Part shown: piece by piece, positions 55,748 through 64,000 of the stretch | How positions within the stretch are numbered: position 1 is the stretch's first letter | Layout: each line of letters begins with the position of its first letter | Assembly: GCF_028453695.1 (NCBI RefSeq) | Contig: NC_135775.1 | Coordinates: forward strand, 6,340,046 to 6,404,045 | From: Augochlora pura | Taxonomy: Eukaryota; Arthropoda; Insecta; Hymenoptera; Halictidae | Reading direction: 5' to 3' | DNA: 64,000 nucleotides | Notes under the pieces: model-generated | What the model was told of the DNA's origin: nothing | Seen by the model: only the letters and a program-made list of their open reading frames with translations | Database searches by the model: none | Made by a program: the position numbers and the translations under genes

Positions 55748-56641
55748 CGTCAGGATCGCGCCTGAACGTGACCTTGCCCGAGTTGAAAACCGCGCGTCGC
55801 CATCAGGAGCACCGCGAGGGTTCTCCGACGATGTCGACCCTGATCTGTTGCGAGCCGGTGTCCGCGGGCCGGTCTCGGGACAACCTGAAGCTGGTGTTGA
55901 ACCGTAGCTTGAGCGAGCCCGGTCCACCGGCCGGGGCGTCCAGCTTCCTGTCGTCGCCTACGTCGACGGTCTCGCCGAGCTCGTCGACGTCTAGCGGCGT
56001 GGACATCGTCGACGGCAGCGACAGCGCGAACTGCAGCCTGAACGCCAGCGGCAGCAGCATCAGCGGCTGCAGCAGCCTCAGCAGCGGCACCGACTGCGAC
56101 ATGCCCTTGGTCGACGTGCACCGGCACTACCATCTGCACCATCATCATCATTTCCATCAGCATCAGTTGTCCGCATCGAAACGCTGCAAACTGGAGACCG
56201 TCAGCCTGCCCGCCAGCCTGCCCGCCAGCCCCTGCAACGAGAACAACACGCTGCAGAGGCAGCTGGTGCTCCAGAGGACCAGAACCATCACCGCGGACGA
56301 CCTGGCGCAAAGGGTCCTCGGCCACCGCCAGTCCGACAGCCCTACCGTCCTTCTCGACTGTCGACCTTTCATCCTCTATAACGTGAACCACGTCAGAGGC
56401 GCCATCAACGTCAACTGTTCGGATCGGTTCAACCGCCGCAGGCTTCAGCTGGGAAAAGCGACCCTCGCCGACCTGGCTACCACCAGGGAGGGCAAGGAGC
56501 TCCTCAGGAAACGTCACTACAGGGAGGTGGTGGTGTACGACGATTGCACCGACGACGTGGATCGCCTGCCTGCCCAACACCCGCTGTTCCTCGTCCTCGT
56601 TGCCCTGCTGGATGACAACAGGGAGCCTGCTCTTCTTCTCG
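55748..56641 (+). CDS. DUSP10/MKP-5-type phosphatase, N-terminal exon with rhodanese domain
   Basis: Exon of a MAP-kinase phosphatase that binds and inactivates JNK/p38-type kinases (closest to vertebrate DUSP10). The acceptor TCTTCTTCCTTGCAG precedes 55748 and the donor GTGAGT follows 56641 (last full codon then one G). The frame is open throughout; the first ATG is at 55831 (MSTLICCEPVSAGRSRDNLK), but the frame upstream is open from 55750, so earlier coding exons are possible. From that ATG: a Ser-rich N-terminus, a His-rich run near residues 95-110 (HRHYHLHHHHHFHQHQ), then the MAPK-binding rhodanese domain from about 150, with TVLLDCRPFILYNVNHVRGA, the basic docking site RFNRRRLQLGK and REVVVYDD. 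DUSP10 has ISRRRLQQGK at the same place. The HCxxGxxRS catalytic exon is not in the window, so the gene is partial at both ends. GC content is much higher than the flanks. Confidence 0.88.
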
Positions 56642-57299
56642 GTGAGTAGCCCTTCGACTCCACTGATCTTTTATACCTTTGGTGATTCCACTTACCTGCT
56701 GAGAAACTTGCGTCGGGATATAATAGTGGCAAGTCTTAATAAATTTATTTATTCGAAGAATTGATTTTGTGTGCACAGTAATGGCTAGGTAACACTTTAT
56801 CTATCGGCAATTTTCTAATCAATTTTGCTAAATGATTTTTAACCCAACAACGAACAATTTCTTAAATTGCTTGGAGACTGCAACGATCTGATTCACAATT
56901 CATCAAATTATTTAGGTTAGCGTAACGCAACAAGTTCCTTCGAAGTTATTATCCAAAGCAATATCACCGGGCGTCTCCCAGGCACGATTCAGTCGTTGCA
57001 AAGGTTAATAGGATCCCGATAAATAAAGTGTTAACATGATTACGAACCCGCGTCGCGTATCCGTGGCGGGTGTTTAATGTGGTTACGACGACAGCGGAGG
57101 TGCATTGAATTCCAGCTTGGTCACTGATCGAGCAGATTTAAAGTGCAGCGGGATTCTGACTACACGAATCCATTAGGAGATAGAAATAGTTCGTGCAGAG
57201 CGAACGCGTGTTGCTAAAACAGACCTAAAGCGACCAGGTCCAAGTTACTGAAAATCAGGATACAGGACCTGATAAAAATGACAGGAATGATCTGCTAAG

Positions 57300-57515
57300 T
57301 AGACGGCGGATTTGATGCATTTATGTCAAAAATTAATAGCCGATTAATATTAGAATATTAGATTAATATTAGATTATTATTCAATATTAGAATAATATTG
57401 TTATATTATTTGGAAGTTAAACAGATGATTAGAGGAAGCAGTTTATTTATAATTAATTTCTCTTTCGTACAATGGTTTCGGAAAATTTTCATTCTGCATA
57501 AAAATCCGCAGCCCA
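57300..57515. mobile_element. GACYGCGGAT inverted-repeat element, copy 5
   Basis: Left end TAGACGGCGGATTTGATGCA, right end CTGCATAAAAATCCGCAGCC, 215 bases apart with AT-rich interior (repeated TTAATATTAGA). A weaker pair may exist at about 63713-63915 (GATGCATTTATGACAAAATT; GTGCAGTCC). Confidence 0.65.
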
Positions 57516-58064
57516 GTTATATGACGATCTTTCCTGCACAAGTTGTGCAAGCCCGAAACTTTGTCGCACGCAACTGGCCAGTAGAACAGAACCTCTGTCC
57601 GTCTTATGTGTCATAGGATGATGCGGAACGATAGAAATTTCGACCGCACTATTCGCGTCATAGCTGCTTCGTTCCGTATACATACACATATTCGTGCACG
57701 TACGCGGTTATCTAGTCGGAAAATCGGGAAGGAACTGTCGCGGCCAAGTTTCCGCACCGCAACGTGCGTAAGTACTTGGAAAACGTTGTTTGAAAACACC
57801 GGACACATGGCCAGCGCGGAAAGTTTTTCGGATTTTCCTTCGTCGAAAAACTGACGGCGCGTTAACACTGGTTGTTTGTTGTTTACGTAAGATCACGTGC
57901 GAGCGGCTGGCATTCGGAAATAACGATGATGCGGCCGTCGCGAAAGCCGCATCTGCGTATCTTCTTCCTCTCGACGCGTCCCGTTGACGAACGGGACGTC
58001 GAGTGGCCATTTTTTTCGCAATCGGCTCTGCCCGTTCCCGAAAACAGACTCCCTTTTCGTGCCT

Positions 58065-58164
58065 NNNNNNNNNNNNNNNNNNNNNNNNNNNNNNNNNNNN
58101 NNNNNNNNNNNNNNNNNNNNNNNNNNNNNNNNNNNNNNNNNNNNNNNNNNNNNNNNNNNNNNNN
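58065..58164. other. Assembly gap (100 N)
   Basis: Exactly 100 Ns between CpG-rich and AT-rich sequence. Confidence 0.97.
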
Positions 58165-59184
58165 TAATATCAATTTCATTTAGAAAAGAGTTTTTGTAAT
58201 ATAAGAAGAATAGAGTAACAATACTCATCGACGCTATTAACATATTATTTCCGACGAACGCAATAACTTTACGGCAGTCGAAAAAACGAGTCCAAAGGCG
58301 CCGATAGTTGAAAAGACGAAGCGTAAATGACTAAACGTAGTTTTCTTGTAAACAAATTCCGCGGCGTTAGTCATCCCGGTTACGAAACCCTCGCGTACAA
58401 CCGATCGCGCGCACCGGCGGAAGAAAATGAATGAGGATAACAGCGTTTTCCGAAATTGCTGGCTGGGAAATCGATAGACGATGGAAACGTATTCCCGGCG
58501 CGCGTTCGACGACCGGCATTTTCCCAGGATTTACGGCCTCCGGCGTACCGTTCACGCGTCAATCTCCATCCACCCGGTGCCCGGTTGTCTCCGATTATGC
58601 GCGACCTTTTCTCGTCTCGTTGCCGCTATTATTTACCGCGCGCGATTTACGTATTCATTCTCGCGTTGCAACGAGGTAACCCCGATAAGATACACCGCCG
58701 GTTACGTATAGCGCCGAGCCGCGAGCGCCGCTGACATCCTTGAACGGCCAATTGATTTCGTAGTGACCGCAGTCCGCGGGCTTGCCCCGCGATGGAACGG
58801 TCTGAGGTCACCCAGATAACGAAATACCTTTATCAGAGTGTGACTATCGGATCGGCGGGAAAGAGAAAACGGGTAGAACGCGCGGCGGGTGCAACGAATG
58901 CGTAACCTGTCGGCAACGGCGCGCCGGCCACCTTGGCGACCGTGAAAAATTCGATAGAATCAAGGCGATCCGTTTGTGGAAAATGTGGGAATATTGTGGG
59001 ACTTTGGTCACGCGTACTACCAGAGGCGGTGATTATTTCTATTGTTTGTTAATAATGGGTACGAATAACTAAAGGATAATATAAAAGATGATACTGTGTT
59101 AAAGCTGTGTATCAGCGATCATTACTTCAGATCTGGGTATTAATTGCTTGTCAAAAAACAATATTAATTGGATAATACAATTTT

Positions 59185-59410
59185 CCTTGCGGTTTTAAAA
59201 ATATAACTGGTTGATTATTAAAATATGTTATTGTGTTAAATATGTCTAAACTTTAAAAAGAAATTAGTAAATTTATACAATTTATACAAGATATTTATAC
59301 AATGTATTTACACAACCTTCTGTGCAATTTTAAAAATATAACTGGTTAATTATTAAAACATATTATTGCGTAAAATATATATATACTTTAAAAAAGAATT
59401 AATACATTTA
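59185..59410. repeat. ~132-bp direct duplication
   Basis: TTTTAAAAATATAACTGGTT followed by GATTATTAAAATATGTTATT (59193) recurs as TTTTAAAAATATAACTGGTT, AATTATTAAAACATATTATT (59325). Both copies continue into an ACTTTAAAAARGAATTA motif. Confidence 0.8.
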
Positions 59411-59950
59411 ATTTTTCCTATTCAATCTTGCATATTATGTGATACTATCCATTCAACTAAAATTAATTCCAACGAGCATGGTACTTATGTATTAACTTAT
59501 ACACGACTACAAAGGATTTATTCTGTATATAAGATCCCTTAGAACGTCTCCCACAATCTACAATTTGATATTACCGAATCGAGTAACTGAAATTTGTTCA
59601 CGCGATGGGAAACTGACGCGGTGTTCAACGATTCAAAGTTGTCTATCGCAGGGAAAGCCGAAAGAAACATCGCATTGTTGGAATCTCGCCTGATTCCGGG
59701 TCCCATCCGCTTTTACGATTCGGTGAAAGTCCACCGGACGTTTACGCGAATTTCTCGCCGATGATGACGCATTTCCGATTGAGTTTTACTTTCCTGTGCC
59801 CATGGTCGTTCATTATTACTCCATTGTTACCAAGCTGCCAGAATTCCCAGTATTGGAGGGATATTAACAGTCTTTATGATGATTATTAATTTATTATGTT
59901 TCCTTTTTATTTTTACTAAATTAAGCTTCTGCATTAAACGCTGATCGCAT

Positions 59951-60100
59951 TAAAAGAAATGTAACGGTTGATCGCGACAAACAATTAAAAGAAATATAAT
60001 CGTTGACCAAGATAAATAATTAAAAGAAATATTATCGTTGACCACGACTAATAATTAAAAGAAATTGAATCGTTTATCGCGACTAATAACTAGAAATAAT
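59951..60100. repeat. 35-bp tandem repeat, four to five copies
   Basis: The unit TTAAAAGAAATATAATCGTT plus GACCACGACTAATAA begins at about 59950, 59985, 60020 and 60055, with a degraded fifth copy. Confidence 0.85.
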
Positions 60101-60949
60101 TTAATCGCGATTAACAGTAATATTTCAACGTAATCGTTAATAATTTCCGTGAACGAGACCTACGAGTCTGAATAAAATTTGAATCCGAATAAAATCGATT
60201 GCATCCTTCTCGTTACCATTTTTCGATCGTTAGTCAGAAACAAAAATCGAGAATTTATACGCGAGAATTCGCGAAGAATTTCGCGCAAAGGAGAACTAGT
60301 CGCGCCCACGTTTTTCTCCGCGAATTCGCGGGGGGGGTGTTTCGGTGATTCGCGAGCCCGGGGATGCGCAGACGTAAACTGTTTTTTCAGGTGAGCGCGA
60401 GGAAAAGAGTGGCATTGATCCGCCGATAACTTTCTTCTCGCGTGTTTACGCCTATTTTAGCCGGCCCCGTTCAATTTCTCCATTCGCAGTTGCGTCACGC
60501 CTCGCCCCGTTTAATATTGGTTGCCTCCGGGAAATCGCAGAAATCTGTGTGTACGTTATCCCACAAAAGTCTGCAGTCCGCGGGCGAACCGTTCGGAAAC
60601 AGAACGGGCGCACAGGCCGTGCACTGTGCTACGCGTGGAATTCATTTTCAGCAATCGAAAACGCCCACGCACCGATAACACGTCCTCCGCGCGAATTAAA
60701 GAATTTACACGGCCGTCTAATAATAATCCGGCAGCGGAATTTCGCGCGTTTTCCGCGGAAGTAAACGCTCTCGGCGCGAGGACAGCGATTTCGAGTACAG
60801 AGGGAAGGCGTTAAACCAGTTAACTGCGGCGATCTCCTTGCAAAGCGGGCACCGGCGTGCGTCGCGATAATCGAGCGATGACGGGTATAGTATAGAATCC
60901 AACTCGAATTATTTATAATTTTCATTTGATGGTTTCATTTCGTCTTGAC

Positions 60950-61180
60950 TTCTAAACGTATTAAAATTTACGAATATAATTTTGTTGCCGCCACAATTAC
61001 AATATAAATATCAAATTATAACAAAATTTTACATATGACGGATAGAATCGTCACAACAAAATTCTAAACATATTAAAATTTACGAATATAATTTAGTTTC
61101 CAAAACAATTACAATATAAATATCAAATTATAAAAAAATTTGTACATATGACGGATATAATCGTCGCAACAAAATTCTGC
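60950..61180. repeat. 112-bp direct duplication
   Basis: TTCTAAACGTATTAAAATTT (60950) recurs at 61062 as TTCTAAACATATTAAAATTT. The copies remain similar to ACATATGACGGATATAATCG, and a further GTGACGGATATAGTCGTC follows at 61190. Confidence 0.9.
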
Positions 61181-61699
61181 CACGTCTCCGTGACGGATAT
61201 AGTCGTCAAACACACTCGACCGGTTAAGCGGCGTCGCGCGGAGGAAGAGCCGTTCGAACGGTCGAGATTAGAGTCGAAATAGCGATGATATTATTCCACG
61301 ACGCGTGACTTCTGCGGCTGTTTTCGGCGAGCGTGTTATCGATCACCGGTGCTTCGATGTTGTATCCGATCTGATCGATGCATTCATAGATGTCCGATTA
61401 AATCCGCCGGCACGGATAAGATTGTAGGCACCGGTGTGTTTGTACGGTAAATTCTTCGACGGTGAACGCAACGGACGAAAAAAGGCCGACGGTGAAAAAC
61501 AGTCCGCGATGGTGGGAAAGGTAGGAACGGAGATCGAAGACGGCCGGAGAGAACGATCGGAAGTTCGAGAAGCGGGTGCTATTACCTGTCCGGCGACGTG
61601 GAAAAGTTTATAGATCGACGAGGGGAAATAGTAAAATTTTTTTTATAGCGAGCGGAGGGAAGGTCGAGCGATCGGCAAAGAAGAAAATAGCCAATCGAA

Positions 61700-62700
61700 G
61701 AGACAGAAGGAATAAAAATGGTTGAACGAGTGCGTAAACAAACGCGGAATATCTGTCGGGCGTGTGGCAAAATATCGACAGCAGAAAATAACATCTGCAA
61801 ACAGGAGATAAAATGGTCAAATAAACGCGAAGGAGAGAATGGCCGAACGAAAATACGGATTTATGGGTGGAAAATAATGGCTAGAATGGCAAGAAAAGAT
61901 CCGGAGGCTAAAATTAACGTGAAGAAAGAAATCGCCGAGGTAATACGAGAGTATAGAGTAATAAAAGTATAGTATAGTTTCTAAAACGGTAAGAGGAGAT
62001 GAGAATACTGAAATGAATATTGTAAAAGGAAAAAAATGGTCGAATAGACAGTAAAGAAATATAGAAATGGTCACGTGGATACAAAAAAGAAGGACGAATT
62101 AATCATTAAAGGTGGAAAGAAAAAGTGAGAAAAGTCCAGTAAACGGTAGGAGGATAAAATTGCTGGACAAGAAAAATATGATCTAATGAATATTGAGAAA
62201 ACATAAAAATGGTCACATTGATATATAAAAAGAACAAATTAATAACTCTAAGGGTAAGGAGAGTTAAAGGCGGGCCACTGAGCGGTTGGAAAATATGAAA
62301 TTATTTAACTGAACGCTGAAAAAGAAAAAAATGATCAAACAGATCGTGGGAAAATGTAAAAATGGTCACATGGACATACGAACAGAGCGAACTGATCACT
62401 CTAATGGTAAAAAAAGTTTGGTTATGTCAGGTTATAAAATGGTAAAAAGAAAGTCTAGAAAAGATGAAATTATTTAACTAAACATTGGAAAAGAAGAGAA
62501 CGTCCAAACAGACCATGGGAAAACATAAAACTGTTCTCATCGAAAGAACGAACCGCGGTTAGGAAGAAAAATTGATAACGGTCCACCGAACGGCGGGAAA
62601 AGATGAATTTGCTCGAGCGGACGCAGCAAAAGCAGAAACTGTTCGCTTAGGTGAAAAGAAAAATTGGAAAATGCTTCGCTGGACGGTGGAGAACGAGTAA
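61700..62700. repeat. Purine-rich ~150-bp tandem array
   Basis: Diverged units contain AAAAATGGTCACATGGATAC-like motifs at 62067, 62209 and 62362 (and a weaker match at 62530), each followed about 20 bases later by GAACRAAYTRATCACT and about 90 bases later by GATGAAATTATTTAACTGAA-like sequence. Earlier ATGGTTGAACGAG / ATGGTCAAATAAACG motifs (61717-61850) look like older units. One strand is strongly A/G-rich. Confidence 0.7.
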
Positions 62701-63207
62701 AAACGATCGAACGAGCACGGAGGAGGAAGAGAATCGGCGCGGAAGCGACGAGAGAACCCCGAGAGCGTTTAAGCGAGCGTGAAGGTGGAAAAACGTGGAG
62801 GAAGAAACGCGGGCTCGGTCTGCCGAGAAAAAGATCCGCGTAGAAATCACGGCGAATCGATCCGTACGATCAAGTGGCGAGAGTGCCTAGAGCCGTCTAT
62901 TTTTGTCCGCTCATTAAATAAGTATGAATCTACGGTGACGCGGTGGAAACGATTTATCGACTGGTCTCGCCGGGGTAGCCGGACTCGAATCACGCGGCCC
63001 ATTACCGATTCTGAATATCGAAACGCGCCCGTACTATTCGCCCGAAGACGCGGATCGACCGCGAGGATCGAACGACCAAATTATAGGCTTGGACGAGCAT
63101 AACGATCGCACGTACCGTACGGTGATCGACAACTTAGTGACGGGGGACGCGAGCAAAATCACGATTACGGGTCGCGATTGCGAGCAACGACGCGTGCTTC
63201 GCGTTGC

Positions 63208-63310
63208 AATAATTGATAATTTATTTACTTATTTACTCATTTATTTATTTATTTACTTATTTACTCATTTACTCATTTACTCATTTATTCATTTACTCAT
63301 TTATTCATGC
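63208..63310. repeat. TTTA/CTCATT tetranucleotide-like microsatellite
   Basis: Runs of TTATTTAC and TTACTCAT repeats; no coding meaning. Confidence 0.9.
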
Positions 63311-64000
63311 TTGAAATCATATGGCGACAATTTTACTGTCTTACGTCTTAGAAATCTTATGTCTCCTATTAAAAGTATATTCTTGGTATATTAAATTAAT
63401 GGTATATTAAATTATTAAAATATTAATGGCATATTCTTCTATGAAAAGTCTTGCTGTACATTCTCTTCGTAGCTACCACTTATAACTTCCTCGCTAGCAA
63501 TTAATTTTTTATATCCGATTTTTCTTAGAAGAAAAATAAAATTTATATTTATTGGAAATATAGTAATAGTTTCAAACATTATATGATTTTATATTTTATT
63601 AGAAATATTATTCAATCGCTTCGTTAATTCGGCTAGTAGGTGATCTAACAAAATTCTTTGATGCTCATATCGTTTTAGATTGAATATAATATACCATGAA
63701 CATGTACGATCTACAGTCATGCAATTATAAATACAGAATTGATGCATTTATGACAAAATTGACTATGCAAAGTACCAACTAATAAAGATATTATAAGAAT
63801 TGGAGAATATATTTATATTATTGTCAATTTATTGAAATTATTACTCGTTAACAGAAATACATTTTTATCCGACTCCTGTCTCTTGCGATCGAATTATGAA
63901 TGAAGTGCAGTCCAATTATGATGCATCATAGCCCAATGTTTCACTTGAATGATTTATGCCATTTCTATCATGGAATGTAACCTTTTTTCTGTCATTTCTA

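Larger units (their letters stand above)
56642..64000 (+). other. Probable long intron of the DUSP10-type gene
   Basis: From the GTGAGT donor at 56642 to the window edge there is no exon for the catalytic domain on the plus strand and no other recognisable gene. The stretch alternates CpG-rich blocks (57600-58060, 58370-58990, 60140-60860, 61180-61700, 62540-63210) with AT-rich DNA and repeats. Whether it is all intron depends on sequence beyond 64000. Confidence 0.5.

Noticed and set aside
55750..56580. 276-codon minus-strand frame opposite the DUSP10-type exon
   Set aside because: It is the antisense of a GC-rich coding exon; the plus strand carries the recognised rhodanese domain, and the minus translation is low-complexity.
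62965..63005. tRNA-like string GGACTCGAATC
   Set aside because: It lacks the TTC of the T-loop, and no acceptor or anticodon stem can be paired around it.

Overview
The window is eukaryotic nuclear DNA: interrupted genes with GT..AG introns, AT-rich non-coding sequence, short non-autonomous transposons and three 100-N assembly gaps (4193-4292, 48715-48814, 58065-58164). The genes are animal, and the compact intron-rich structure suggests an insect. A hymenopteran such as a bee is my best guess, but no species marker was found.

Left end (1-7139): two minus-strand genes. A VRK1-type nuclear kinase (545-3228, six coding exons, 667 residues) has a complete kinase domain followed by a long C-terminal tail of about eight repeats of ~36 residues. 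Next is the FERM-domain half of a Pez (PTPN14/PTPN21-type) tyrosine phosphatase (4323-5565, five exons). It stops at an intact splice donor 30 bases from an assembly gap, so its linker and phosphatase domain are absent from the visible sequence. A short plus-strand reading frame runs into the same gap from the other side.

Middle (7140-36940): one minus-strand gene, unc79, the large auxiliary subunit of the NALCN sodium-leak channel complex. I could join 47 coding exons with consistent phases into one uninterrupted frame of 2787 residues, from the initiator ATG at 36940 to the stop at 7140. The largest introns hold tandem arrays (16.95-17.78 kb and 29.88-30.64 kb), a perfectly placed hairpin (32.58-32.70 kb), a 468-bp TA-flanked palindromic element and several copies of a small inverted-repeat element.

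Right part (36941-64000): about 19 kb with no recognisable gene, then one plus-strand exon (55748-56641) encoding the Ser- and His-rich N-terminus and MAPK-docking rhodanese domain of a DUSP10/MKP-5-type phosphatase. Its catalytic exon must lie beyond the right edge, so 56642-64000 is probably intron. This part alternates CpG-rich blocks with AT-rich stretches and holds many tandem repeats, a non-autonomous Helentron-like element, hAT-like and piggyBac-like ends, and simple repeats.

The genes are functionally unrelated (mitotic/nuclear kinase, junctional phosphatase, neuronal channel subunit, MAPK phosphatase), as is normal for an animal chromosome. I found no operon, CRISPR array, rRNA, tRNA or viral gene. 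The most unusual material is the repeat-expanded kinase tail, the intronic tandem arrays, and a family of short inverted repeats whose ends read GACYGCGGAT.
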